NCBI GenBank assembly: GCA_008638375.1
Contig: CM018051.1
Location: 5,414,852-5,478,851, forward strand
From: Nyssa sinensis
Lineage: Eukaryota; Streptophyta; Magnoliopsida; Cornales; Nyssaceae
Length of the DNA stretch: 64,000 nucleotides
Direction: 5' to 3'
In this document: piece after piece, positions 21,341-32,220 of the stretch
Layout of the letters: each line of letters starts with the position of its first letter
Numbering within the stretch: position 1 is the stretch's first letter
Notes under the pieces: generated by a model
The model's database searches: none
What the model was told of the DNA's origin: nothing
The model's input: the letters and a program-made list of their open reading frames with translations, nothing else
Translations under genes and position numbers: made by a program

Positions 21341-22580
21341 CTTCCCCAAACCCGTTTACTTGTTTAAACTCTGTGATAAGTGTGAGCGGGTCCCATCGGG
21401 GTCTCCATTTATTTTTAACTTTATTTATTTATTTATTTATTTTATTAAATTAATTATAATTAACACATGTCAAAGAAAACGTTACGTGTTAAAATAAGAA
21501 ACATGCATGTTAATAAAGAATTAGAATGACATTATTTTCTTTTTCAAATATATAATTTTACCAAATTTGTATATACTTTTAATGAGTGACTAAAAAATAT
21601 CATTATAAACATTGACTATGTAGCATAAAACTCTTTCATTATGTTACTTTATATAATCCGGGTGGGGTGGGACGAGGCGGGATGGAGTGCCTTCTTCCCA
21701 AATCCTAACAAGGTGTAAAAAGCTTTCTCCAAACCCGTTCCATTAGAGACGGAGTTAGCGGATTACCAACAAGACGGGTCTAAGTGACATTGGCCCTGGG
21801 CCGCATAATAACTACCAAATGGATAGAAAGTACTGGCCTGGCCTAAATCCAACTAGCCCGCCCGCTGTTCAGGCCCACTAATAATTAGTAACCACAGTCC
21901 AATTATGATTTGTTAGTTAATTATCCTATGGCATTGGGGTGATTAACTTAATAACTAAGTTCTGTTTTTAGATATGATTACTCTGCTTTTTCAAAACATA
22001 TAATTATAAGATATAATTAATACATTTAAACAAATTAGTAAAAGTTATGGAAATTCTGAGATTTATTTATGATTTTATTCATTTTCAGTTTACTTCTCAA
22101 ATTTTTATGGGTCATATTTTTCTTGAATCAAGTCCAGATCAACACACCACTAGTTTTATTGTAATATTAGGTACATCTACATAAACAATAAGTTATGTTC
22201 AAAAAAGTATTAATTACATTCACAAATTTAAATTTAAAGTATTAATATTGATTGATAACAATTTTGATGAATAATTAAACTCATTGATATAAAGGAATTT
22301 ATAAATTAAACAAGAAATGTTAACTTTAGACGATATAAAAAATTCAAAAAAAAATGAAAATGAAAATAAAGATAAAGTGGATAAAACTTTAAACCTAGAA
22401 GGGGCAAATGTACAAATTAAAGGGATATATTTGAAAATTTTCTTAAAAATATGAAAATAAAATTAAATAAAAAAATTGGAGGGGAGGCGGTTGACGGAAT
22501 GGGCCAAGGCTTGCTCCGTCCCTGAGTGTAGCTAACCCACGTTAGCTTGGCTTAAGAGTTTAAACATGTATGAATTTACT
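21341..22580. repeat. Old diverged R-like spacer
   Basis: Parts at 21760-22220 align loosely with block R (GCATAATAACTA, CCCACTAATAATTAGTAACC, AACACACCACTAG), but with many changes. The rest is AT-rich sequence in which I see no feature. Confidence 0.4.
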
Positions 22581-22589
22581 ACTAGCTAC

Positions 22590-22763
22590 TATATATTACA
22601 ATCATCATTGTCATTTTTGTGATCTTTGAGTATTGCTCAAACCTAATGCAAGCCAGAAAATCTCATAGTGTATAATCACCCAAACCGTAGTACTGTGAAT
22701 ATAAAGAGAAACAAACTCGCCACCTTCTTTAGAGCTAAGATTATTCTCAAGGTTCAGCAGCAT
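22590..22763 (-). pseudogene. Diverged orphan first exon of a membrane gene
   Basis: ATG at 22763 opens a 47-nt exon (22717-22763; MLLNLENNLSSKEGG) whose donor is shifted to GGCGA/GTTTGT, with length and phase conserved. Part of the intron remains downstream (AATGCAAGCCAGAAAATCTC). No exon 2 follows. The sequence is clearly older than the other first exons. Confidence 0.5.
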
Positions 22764-22829
22764 TTTGTATAGAAATTGATGAGATTGGCGTGTTGTGTAA
22801 CGGTTGAGAACTCTCACTTCTGTTATCAA

Positions 22830-24400
22830 ACCTAAATGCTTTTCGTCTAAGAGACAAAAAGAAATGGAAGATACATAATAAATAAGTCCTACAACGCATG
22901 GTGAAATGAAAAGGAGGGATAGAAATGAGAATTGTACAAATTGATTATTTTATGATCCTATCTTGATTACGCCATTCAACAAAAGGTTCATTTGTATACA
23001 ATAATCACATTGTAACAAGTATAGTTTAGTGGTAAAAGTGTGATTCCTTCTATTAAGTCCCTTAATAGTTAAGGGATTTTTAGTTTGATTCATATTTCAA
23101 TCAAAAACTTTACTGTAACATGTTGGTCACGATGAGCTGTGATGCTACTTTTAATATTTAAGGTTAAAGGAAAATACCAGAAAGACAATACTTAATTCTA
23201 AATTCAGCAGGAGAAATTTTTCTACCTAATTTGGAGCTAACAATTGTCCATACCAAATTGTAACGAGCTATTGAGTAGTCTTTCTACTTGGTTTCGTCCT
23301 TACTTTTGATTCATCAAAATGCACAATAAGGATAAAAAAAAACAAGTTAAAGTAATCGTGCTTGGCCTCCACACATTTGCTCCACAACTTGATGATAGGA
23401 GTATAGAAAGTGACACCAAATTACAAAACGGGTCTCCATTTAAACTTTAAACGCGTCATATAACAAGACAACATGTCGCATTTTTTTTTTTTTTTGAAAA
23501 AGAAATTACGAAAGAAATAACTAAAAATATTTGGTTATTACAGTGAATCTCAATTATAAAAATAATGAACAAATAAAAATATTATGTTATTACTTGTGAA
23601 TTTTAATTATAAAAATGGAAGATAAAAAACTCCTATATATGAATATGCATCTCTAACATAAAGTTTTGTAAAGAAAAGCACTTGACTGCAATCGCAAAAG
23701 TAGAGTTCGCTCCAAATTTTTTAAATACATAGAGAGTATGGTATATTATTGATTTAATCATTTGATTCTACTAATTATACTTGCAACGGTAATAATAGCA
23801 TTTTTTGCGATATAGATCATAAAGAATCAATTGTGTAACCGAATGGGTGAAGAGTTGTTTGGTTATATACATTGAAAAATATGTATTCGACGGTATTAGT
23901 AATGAGAGTATCATGCAAAAAGTAGAACAATTGTGGGAAATCATTTCTTTACTCTTTGCATCATTTTTTGTTTAAGTAGTGAGATTAATGTATTTAAATT
24001 TATTTTCTTTTATTTATTTATTTTTTTTTGTTGAAGATTTTGAACTATTTTTGTTCCCATCCGACCGGATAATCCAAACCTTAAAAAATGAAAAGGATGT
24101 AGGTATCATTTTTTTTCCAAGTTCTCATCCAATATTTATAACTTGTAAGCATAAATAGACCCGACTCATAAAAATTGGGTTGAAATTTTTTTTAGGATCA
24201 TAATGACTCTATTATGTCACATATTTAACATTGATATAAATAATAATAAAATTTCTTCTTACTATTTTACCACTGAACTTTTTTCGTTAACAATACGTAT
24301 GGATGGACATATAACGAACACAACTGAGTGCTCTAAAAATTAGAAATGATAGTTGCATGCATGCATTGGCCAGGAAGCACGAAAATTTAGACAACTAGCA
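22830..24400. other. AT-rich interval without recognisable gene
   Basis: No ORF with coding character on either strand. The only structured item is a possible SINE relic at 23015-23115; otherwise it is low-complexity AT-rich DNA with a poly-T run at 23481-23496. Confidence 0.5.
23015..23115 (+). mobile_element. Possible tRNA-derived SINE relic
   Basis: TAGTTTAGTGGTAAAAGTG resembles a Pol III A box, and AGTTTGATTCATAT about 55 nt later resembles a B box. The spacing is longer than usual because of an internal palindrome (AAGTCCCTTAATAGTTAAGG). No target duplication was identified. Confidence 0.25.
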
Positions 24401-24419
24401 AGGGCTAAGATAGTGTAAG

Positions 24420-24545
24420 CTTTTTATTCAGAGGTTGGGCTTAACCCCTAAAAACAACCAAGTTTTTTATACAGAGGTTGGGCATAAACCCTAGAAGACA
24501 GCCAAACTTTTTGTTCAGAGGTTGGGCATAAACCCTAAAAGTAAG
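24420..24545. repeat. Three-unit 45-bp repeat with telo-box-like motif
   Basis: Units read TTCAGAGGTTGGGCATAAAC with small changes, each followed by CCTAAAA or CCTAGAA. The AAACCCTAA-like core resembles the plant telo-box motif, but three units inside other DNA do not make a telomere tract. Confidence 0.6.
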
Positions 24546-24939
24546 CCATACAAGACTCCTTTTTCTTTCTTTTGTATATCACATGTGTCTTCGGAATCTT
24601 CCCACTACTGAGGATCCTCACATGCTTCTTTCTCACCGCCTCTATAATTACTGTACAATTGAAAAGTGGGTCTTAACTCTTAAGACATCTCTTCAAATCT
24701 GAAATAGCACAGTAGTGGTGACAAGATCCGCTCAAGACAATTAAAGATCTAAAGTGATAATTTTAACTGATTTTTTTAAAATATTAATATATTTTTAATT
24801 TAATATTAATATTATAAAACTCTAATAAATATATAAATTTTTTAATGTTTTATTTTATATATATATATATATTACAATATAAAATATTATTTTTTTGATG
24901 ATTAAGTAAGATAAATTTGAAAAGAAGTTCAATAATATG

Positions 24940-26800
24940 AGGGGAATTCATCATGAGTTAGGGTAAACCTTATGTCTCTATTTACAGAGTGTATTTCTAT
25001 CTACTCTGATAAGAACTAGGAACGAAAAAAACAGATTTAGAATGTATCTAGTAACGAAAGTTTTTTCTTTATCAAACTCTCCTTCTAGAATCAGGTCTAA
25101 ATAATAACTCTATGGGCTCAATAGTCATTCCTAGTGTAATTTGAATGTTGGGTAAGTAAGTCCTCGATCTCGGACTTCTGAAACATATCTCCTTCAAATC
25201 TGCATAAACATGTGTCAAAAAATAACATCAGAGCACAAATTCAGCATATCGGCTACTCCCCCAATCTCAGTCCTTGGCGAATTATCCCAAGCTGAAATTA
25301 GGGTTACGAGGTTGCTCTTGTGTGAACATTTAATACAGCCTATGAGTGTTGTCTCTTTTTTCAAAACGACACGCATGTGGTAGCCCTAACTTCTCATCAA
25401 CACAACCATTTTGCAAGAAACGAGGCTTAATTGATGGCCCCTTCAATGCTAGAAAAGCGATGACGGTGCCTCCTCGTTTTGAATGCGAGGCATGGGACGC
25501 CAGCTACATTGCTTTTAAATTGAAAAGAAGAGACCCTTATTCAAAACTTTGCTAATCATAGGAATTTAAAGGCGATTCCTGGTGAATGTTGGCTTTACTT
25601 CTAGCAAGACTTGATCTTCCTCCTTTTAATCGTAGGTCAGGCTTTTACCTTGCTGTTCCACTTACATTTTCTACTTCCTCTCCCTTTTATTTTTGTAAAT
25701 GGCCACCTCAGAATGGCATGGTGAGGCTAACAGAGAGCATAGACCCCTAGTCTAGGGTAGAAAATTCACCAGGGGTAAGGATAGTGGATAGATTTGAGGA
25801 TAATGATGGGGTAGGAAATAGCGTATTACCCTATTTGAGGATGATGATGGCATGAAGAGGCTAGTTGTATTACCCTCGTTGTTCTAGAGCATATGTATGA
25901 TTTCTCTGATAACATTATTTTGTCAAATTCCTAGGCCTCATGACCGCGCACGGAATTTGGAGTCTCGGGAGATCTGTGTTTTACTTTGAGTGGTTTGAGA
26001 TAGGGTTCAAATGTTTCTTTCACTCTTTCTTAAAAAAGTTTTTCATACATTTTAACCTTTGCCCTACTGACCTCAACATTATCAGTTGGAGGTGCTCATA
26101 GTCTACCTACTTCCAACACACCGATACTAGGTAGAAGTAGACCTAATTCTCATCAAGTGTGGTATGGACCTTAAAAAGGCCCAAGAAATTCTGTATTATG
26201 TCTTTCAATAGTGGGTTCAAACCATTAACTTGTGTTATGTCTTCTAATAAGACTTGGCAGAAATTATGTGCTTTTATGTTGGTGAAGGTTGAGAGTTTTC
26301 CAACTACTCCGAGTAGAGTGTTAGTGTTTTTTCTCGAACTACCAAGTTTATAGGTGAGACTCTTTATTTATGAGTTCATATCTTGATGTCGATCTCTATT
26401 CCTGCCATTCTAATTTATCCCCAGTATTTGGGGCGGAGCAAAACTGAATGGAGGCAGTTGTGTGTAATGAGCTTGCAGATAGAATTGAAAATGGAGATGA
26501 GGATTATGGCTCAAAATCGGGAGTCTCTATCAGTATCAGAGTAATTAAAAGTGGCGGGGTTCAAATTTCAAATAATGGGCCAGCTATTGAATCTGTAATA
26601 GATAGTAGTGTGGGCCTATCATAGAGAAGTACTCACCCTCACAACCCAGTTCATTTGCTAATTCTAAGTGGGGTTTTAATTTAATCGGGAGGCCCACCCC
26701 TGATGGGATCCTTAACACAAAGCCCAATTCATTATCCCCCCTTAATATAGCAGTTTCAGTGATATATAATAATACAACATTATGTCATTTGAAATAAAAA
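24940..26800. mobile_element. Decayed Tat-type Ty3/gypsy derivative
   Basis: This GC-richer stretch has no intact ORF but contains an unmistakable relic of the Tat accessory protein (25937-26345, plus strand). In the complete element that gene is antisense to gag-pol, so the parent element probably lay on the minus strand. The flanks include short frames at 25346-25555 and 26448-26624 that I cannot assign. No LTRs or target duplication could be delimited. Confidence 0.45.
25937..26345 (+). pseudogene. Relic of Tat accessory protein (Transposase_28-like)
   Basis: Conceptual translation aligns in order with the antisense protein of the full element: ESREICVLL with GEICVYL, WFEIGF with WFEMGL, LCPTDLNIISWR with LCPADLNLNSWR, and GFKPL..V.SSNKTWQK with GFRPLSSVPTSNKT.KKW. 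At least one frameshift (near 25983) and one stop (TAG at about 26100) interrupt it. The domain is the conserved core of the 'putative gypsy-type transposon' family (Pfam Transposase_28). Divergence shows this insertion is far older than the element at 49.5-61.2 kb. Confidence 0.65.
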
Positions 26801-26810
26801 TTTGAGCTAT

Positions 26811-27175
26811 GTTTGGTATGACAAAATGAGCATTTCAGGAATATTTATTCTAATTTTTTCATTCATTATTCTTATTTAGTATGATTGGATATGTCTATTT
26901 CACAGAATAGACATTTCATTAAAAGTCATGCCAATCATTCTTTTAACCTAGATAAGAGAATGTCCATTCTAACTTTTTTTTATTCTTTATTCTTTTTTGG
27001 TATGATTGAGAATACCTATTCTATGAAATAGACATTTTATTAAAAGTCATTCCAAACATTATTTTAACCTAGTTGAGTAATTCTTATTTTATTCTATGTC
27101 ATTTTTATTCCATTTTCCATTGCATTCCATGGAATAACCATTTCATTCCTGCATACAAAAGACCTATATGACAAA
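26811..27175. mobile_element. MITE-like or internally repeated AT-rich element
   Basis: Two related arms each carry GGTATGATTG, AATAGACATTT and TTTTAACCTAG, about 118 bp apart. The start GCTATGTTTGGTATG and the end GCATACAAAAG are weakly inverted. Non-coding. The assignment rests on overall look only. Confidence 0.3.
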
Positions 27176-27189
27176 TGCAAATCACCAAT

Positions 27190-27537
27190 TGTTATGTATA
27201 GAAATAATGGACTGCCAATTCGGGTAGAAAAAAAAATTAAATTGTTAAAAGTCAACTACAAAATAATCAAACATTATTGTTGGTCTATTTATTTAAAAAG
27301 GCCACAAAAAAAAATACAACAAACATGATAAAAACGTTAAAAAAAAAAAAAAAAGAACATGAATAACATACACTGGTGTCCCTTCAAAATCACCAACGAA
27401 AGGTTTCCAAGGATATAACAAATGCATTAGCCAAACATTGAATTTCAAACAACTTAACTTGTGCAAATACATTTTGTATAAAAATAGCAATTTAGTGAGT
27501 CAAGCACTTACACAATCCTCAAAAGGTCAAATAGGAC
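27190..27537 (-). other. 3' flank of B3
   Basis: Starts abruptly at AGAAATAATGGACTGCC, the same break point at which the 3' flanks of B1 and B2 begin. Otherwise identical in layout to 3541-3868. Presumed 3' UTR region. Confidence 0.55.
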
Positions 27538-28406
27538 TTATGCAACTGATTCCATTTGTTCCTCACTTGAATTGTTATTCTCTGGCACACTGATGGTTTT
27601 TTTCAATGGTGGCAAATTGATAATTTTTTTGAATAGTAAAGGTACTTCTTTACAAAGGAATTGGTAGTGCTGATAAATTGTTCGCTTTGTTATCAATGCA
27701 AAAAGTAACACCCATAAAATGAAAGTGAACCACCCAAAAAGCGGGACGATGACCAGCACAAGCAATACTGAGGCAAGTGTTCCAAATATGATGCTGATGT
27801 TATAGACAATTGCAACCCAATTTGGATTTTGATTACTGTTGAGTATTATTTCAGCCATCAGTGCTAAAACGTAGACAAAAATGACGACCATGAAAGCGAA
27901 TATTTTTGCTTCTGCTTGACTACTCTTCGTTTGTAGGATTGCAACCAACACTCCTATAAAAAACATCAGGATACCATGGATTTTGTCGAAAGAATAGGCC
28001 TCCTGTTCACTAGCACAACATACAAGAATTTCATATTAAGAAATCTACAGTCTTAAACTTTATGAAGAAAATAATAGAATTAAAAATCATATCATCTCCT
28101 GTTGTGAGCTAAAAAATAGAAAATAAAATCATATTGAGAATTTGACTTAAAATTTTACCTCTTAAAAATCTATAATTGAAATAAATCAGGCTAGTTAGCT
28201 TGAACAAAGGTGTCAAATATTTATGATTAATTTTTCAGTGAGCTTAGTTGAATTTTGAGGTGTTAAGTTGTGTTAAAGCCTAATAGAAGCTAGAAAATTT
28301 TAAGAATATAAAATCACTAAAAAAAGCCTAATATAAAACAAGAATAAAGAGAAACAAACCTCCGACTGCGGCCTTGTTCAGAGCTAACATTCTCACGGTT
28401 TAGCAT
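27538..28406 (-). CDS. B3: four-membrane-segment protein
   Basis: Predicted CDS is the complement of 27538-28009 joined to 28360-28406, with a 350-bp intron exactly as in B2. Exon 1 (ATG at 28406) encodes MLNRENVSSEQGRSR; the donor GGAG/GTTTGT and acceptor TGCTAG/TGAACAG match the other copies. The protein is about 172 residues with the same four hydrophobic segments (about 28-42, 52-72, 82-104, 107-123) and a polar tail (PENNNSSEEQMESVA). Differences from B1 and B2 are substitutions only, with no indels, which suggests selection on the coding frame while the surrounding spacer has accumulated indels. It has the simplest promoter: one TATA box and a short GA tract. A membrane protein is inferred from hydrophobicity; its function is unknown. 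Confidence 0.72.
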
Positions 28407-28488
28407 TTTAGATACTGACTGAGTTGATGATTTTTTAGAGAGAGAGAGAGAGCAGAGCTTGGTGAGATGGAGAGAGAGAGAGCAGAGC

Positions 28489-28495
28489 TTTTATA
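28489..28495 (-). promoter_or_regulatory. TATA box of B3
   Basis: TATAAAA on the minus strand, about 83-89 nt upstream of ATG 28406, followed by a CT-rich leader (GA on the plus strand, 28438-28488). It is the clearest single-copy core promoter in the array. Confidence 0.62.
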
Positions 28496-28584
28496 GAGTA
28501 TTTTGAGTTGGAAAAGACATTCCTGGACGTATGTTCACCCCAACCACTGATCCTTCCTTTGGGGGTGATTTTGAGATTGTGCAC

Positions 28585-28790
28585 CCACAACCTTCCTGCA
28601 ACGATCCTGTGCGCCTGTGCCCATTTGGGATTTTGTCCCCAACCTTCCTGCAACCTGTGCCCAAATCGTGACCGCTGATTTTCCCAACCTTCCTGGAACG
28701 TTCCTGTGCGCCTGTGCCCGTTTGGGATTTTGTCCCCACAACCTTCCTGCAACCTGTGCCCAAATCGTGACCGCTGATTTTCCCAACAAC
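28585..28790. repeat. 97-bp minisatellite upstream of B3 promoter
   Basis: Two units, period 97 bp (TTTGGGATTTTGTCCCC at 28624 and 28721), also containing AACCTTCCTGCAACCTGTGC and AATCGTGACCGCTGATT. The last part resembles a non-repeated stretch at 11255-11360 of B2, so the ancestral upstream region can be partly reconstructed between these two copies. Confidence 0.75.
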
Positions 28791-28879
28791 CTCCTTTCTG
28801 TGCGCCCAATCGTGACCATTTTGCCTGAATTTTTCGTTGCTTTACGCTCCAACCCCAGTCCCCTTTGCTGAATGAGAGA

Positions 28880-28950
28880 AGGGAATTATATATAAAGAAG
28901 TAAAGTTTTGTTTTTACAGCAATGTGGGACAATCACTTCCTTTGTTATCA
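28880..28950 (-). promoter_or_regulatory. Conserved distal promoter element of B3
   Basis: Nearly identical to 11395-11465: GGAATTATATATAAAGAAGT, then TGTGGGACAATCACTTCC. Retention on either side of non-homologous minisatellites argues that it is an old anchored part of the promoter. Confidence 0.4.
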
Positions 28951-28954
28951 ATAT

Positions 28955-29700
28955 TAAATTATGTTAGGAAATTTTTTCCTGCATTATATTATTCTACAAT
29001 ATTTTAACAAAATTAAAATTTGGTGAGATAAAAGAGAATTAAAATTTTTCATAAATTTTTTCCTACTTAAATAAAATTAAAAATCAAAGTTTCATTTAGT
29101 TATGAATTTAGTGAAGAAAAAGAAAATCAAAAGTTTCATTTAGTCATGTATATTGTTAATATAATAAAAGAAAAGTTATTGTAACTTCTAAATATACAGG
29201 AAAACTTTTTATAATTGTCAAATAATTTATGAGACATCAGTATAACTATCCCTATATACATACACATAAAACTTAACCGGAGAAGGGATATAACTTAGGG
29301 AAGTCAATATAATTATCCCTATATAGATACACGTAAAACATAATTGGAAAAAAAGGATATGACGTTAGCCCGAGCCAAACTCTCCTCACGTATATAGGAG
29401 ATTGCCAAATTGGATATACTTGTTCCAAACATTTTTTATTTATTCCAAAATCAGAATAATAACATGTATATAAAGAGTTAATTTTTTTTTTTGGTTTTTT
29501 TTTTTAATGTTGTGGGACAGTCATTCCCTTTGTGGGAAATTAAATTTTATTTTATTTTTTCCTATTTAAATAAGATTACGAATCAATTTTTTTTTTTTTT
29601 TTTGCTTTTTTAGTATTATAATGGAGGAGAATTAAGAGAATCTAAAACTCAATGATAAATTTTTAAAAAAAAATTAAAATTGAGTTAATTGGTCTTTAAG
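28955..29700. repeat. Spacer block S, copy 3, with extension
   Basis: Block S (28955-29180), then a segment with paired ACTATCCCTATATACATACA motifs (29240, 29310) also found at 46920-47190, then the GTTGTGGGACAGTCATTCC segment. Non-coding. Confidence 0.65.
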
Positions 29701-32220
29701 GTCCTACTAAAGATGGTTAATTATTGTAGAGTTTAGGTGCTTTTCATTTTTTAGATGAAGGACATTTTGTTTTTTATTTTTTGATATTGACAATAATACT
29801 TACATTTTAATCTTTTTTAAATGACAATAATACCTTTGTTTTGTTTTTTACTCACTACTCATATAGGAGCCTCTACCCATTGTAACACAGTAAAAAATCA
29901 AAATTTTTAGCCCTCTCGTGTTAGTGTTGCAAATCAACATCTCCAACCCTTCTCGTCATCGCTGCAAATCACCATCCAAGTGCTCGGATGAAAACTTTAA
30001 AGATTTTTAAACTGGAATTCACTGACTTTTCCTTCATGAGTTTGCACCTTTTAGAACTTTTGTCTTTAAGGGAATTTAAAACTAGACTAGACGGCTTGCC
30101 AAGTGTCTGGTAGAAGATATCTTCTTTTACTGCCACGATCAAAGTTTGTTTTGTTGAAAGGTTATTAAATTTTTGAATTTTGATGTAGTATAAAATATTA
30201 TGATTGGTTATCTTGTGTGTTTAGTTAATAGGTATAAATAATAAAGAACAAAAGTTACAAATGGAAAAATATTAGCTTTATTTTTTCATTAATTTGTTAT
30301 TGGGCTTTAACCAGCTGCCCCATTATGTGATTTTCTATTGATTCAATTGTTAACAAAGTTTGACTGAGAAACAAAAAAAAAAAAACTCAATCTGATTCAA
30401 GTACTGATTTTGATAATTGTGACTGATTTATTTTTTTATTTTTAAATCTTCATCTATTTTCATCTAGATTTTTTTTTCAATTTTTATGAAATGTGTAAAA
30501 TATTACACTTTTGGTATGTGTAAAATTTGTCACTTTTCACAACTAGTGGGTTTTTTAATTACCCATTCTTTAAATACAGTTTTTTTAAACAAATTTTTAC
30601 AACCTTAAAACTCAGTTGTGAATATCCAACATGTGGCTAAGCGCTTAATAAAACTAATAACAATTGACAGTTTTTTTTTTTTGATAGGTAATTGACAGTC
30701 TTTTCAATTTTTATGAAACTGTAAAAATTTACATATTTTGGCTGAGACTGATCTTTTAATTGTAAAAATATAAATTTTTATACTTTTGTTGACACAATGT
30801 TACACTTTTGGAATAAATTTTTTTCTTCGTAGTTTCATATTGAATATGGATATTGTTTGATAAACATCAATGTTTAGAATCCAAATATATAATTTTTTAT
30901 TAAAAACTGATTTATAAATTCAAGTTATTGAATTTTAAAGTTTTTTAAAAAAATTTACGTCTATTCCTTATTTCACGGAATTGGGTACTCCAAGTCACAA
31001 GAGCTTGTCTTTTGAAGAATGAACTGACTTAAGAATGTAAAGATATTTTAGTCATACAAGATTGGAAGGACTAGGTGGACTATTAAATTTAGATTAGAAC
31101 CTAATAATAATTTTTATACTTTTAGTGAATTTTTCACTAAACGACCTTTTCTAAGTAAGCATGTTAACCAAATAAGTTTTCTTTAAAATTGTATTAACTA
31201 TCATCAGTTAAAGAAAAGGTTGGCTTAGTCGTGAATTAATTTGATATTTGAGAATTAATTCATTAAAAAGTAGAAAACCAAACAGAGTGTTTTGGGTTTG
31301 ATTGGTTCAGTTCTTTTACTTGTCTAGTTTGGTTTAATTTCAATTTTTTTGAGAGTCCACTCTTGCATTTAATTTTAATCCAAACCAATCTTACAGGCCG
31401 AGCTGGATGATTTTGAAAGAAGGATCTTTCAAATTAGACTCTTGTGACTTTAAATATACTCTTATACTCTTTTTTTTTTTTATAACTATACTTATACTTA
31501 GCTTCCCCAATGTATGTTCGAAAAAGATATTCATGTTTTTTTTTGTCATTTTCAAAGCCTTTTATTTCTCTTTTATGAGATGCCAGTAACACTTAAAGAC
31601 ATTCCAAAGTATTTCTATCGACATTCCACCTTTTTCATAGGGCTTTGTTCAAGGATGATCCATTAACTTTGCGGTAGGGGCAATTTTTTTTTTTAATGGT
31701 AATTCAAACCGATTCTAATTTTCAATCTAAATCATAAATCAAGATTCTCTTCGCATAAGAAGAGTTATATTTTATAGAATTTGAATAAGAAACTTGGTAT
31801 TTTTAAACACTCATCTTAAGAACTCGTTTTGGGGGGGGGGGGGGGGCTTCAAATTGTGCAGAATAGATTGTGCAGAAAGGGTTTTACATAATAGATTCGG
31901 AGTGTTTGGGGAAGCTTTGTTTATGATGCCAAAATGGATCCATTTCAAAAGCCAATTTTGGAAGTGCGTTTGGGCTTTTAACATTCTGCCAAACAGACTC
32001 TAAGTCTTAACTGATAAAGAAATCTCTTCAAGAATGTTTTGATGGTGCCTGCTTTCTTTTCCGAATATTCTATGACTACCGGTGGGAGGCTAAAGGGGCA
32101 TTACGACCCTTCCAAAAAATTTTAATTTTTTTTATCTATTATTTGTATTAATTTTTTCAAAAATTAAGAATTATCTCCTCCAAACGTTTTGTATTTTTCT
32201 TGAAAGTATAATTTAAAAAA
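29701..32220. repeat. Spacer block T, copy 3
   Basis: Homologous to 11880-13880 and 47440-49400, but interrupted by about 660 bp at 31363-32023. The right end (TTCTTGAAAGTATAATTTA, AAATATTTCAATG) is the unoccupied counterpart of the solo-LTR site. Confidence 0.65.
31363..32023. mobile_element. Insertion in block T3, containing a MITE-like element
   Basis: Absent from the other T copies (GAGAGTCCACTC continues directly to AATTTATTC there). Its right part, about 31813-32005, has imperfect inverted ends (CTTAAGAACTCGTTTTGG and CCAAACAGACTCTAAG) typical of small plant DNA elements, and a run of about 17 G's directly inside the left end (about 31831-31847). No coding capacity. Confidence 0.4.

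Noticed and set aside
24420..24545. Interstitial telomere tract
   Set aside because: Only a telo-box-like core within three 45-bp units, not a run of TTTAGGG repeats.
28435..28932. 165-codon ORF upstream of B3
   Set aside because: Overlaps the TATA box, GA tract and 97-bp repeat of the B3 promoter and is not shared by other copies.
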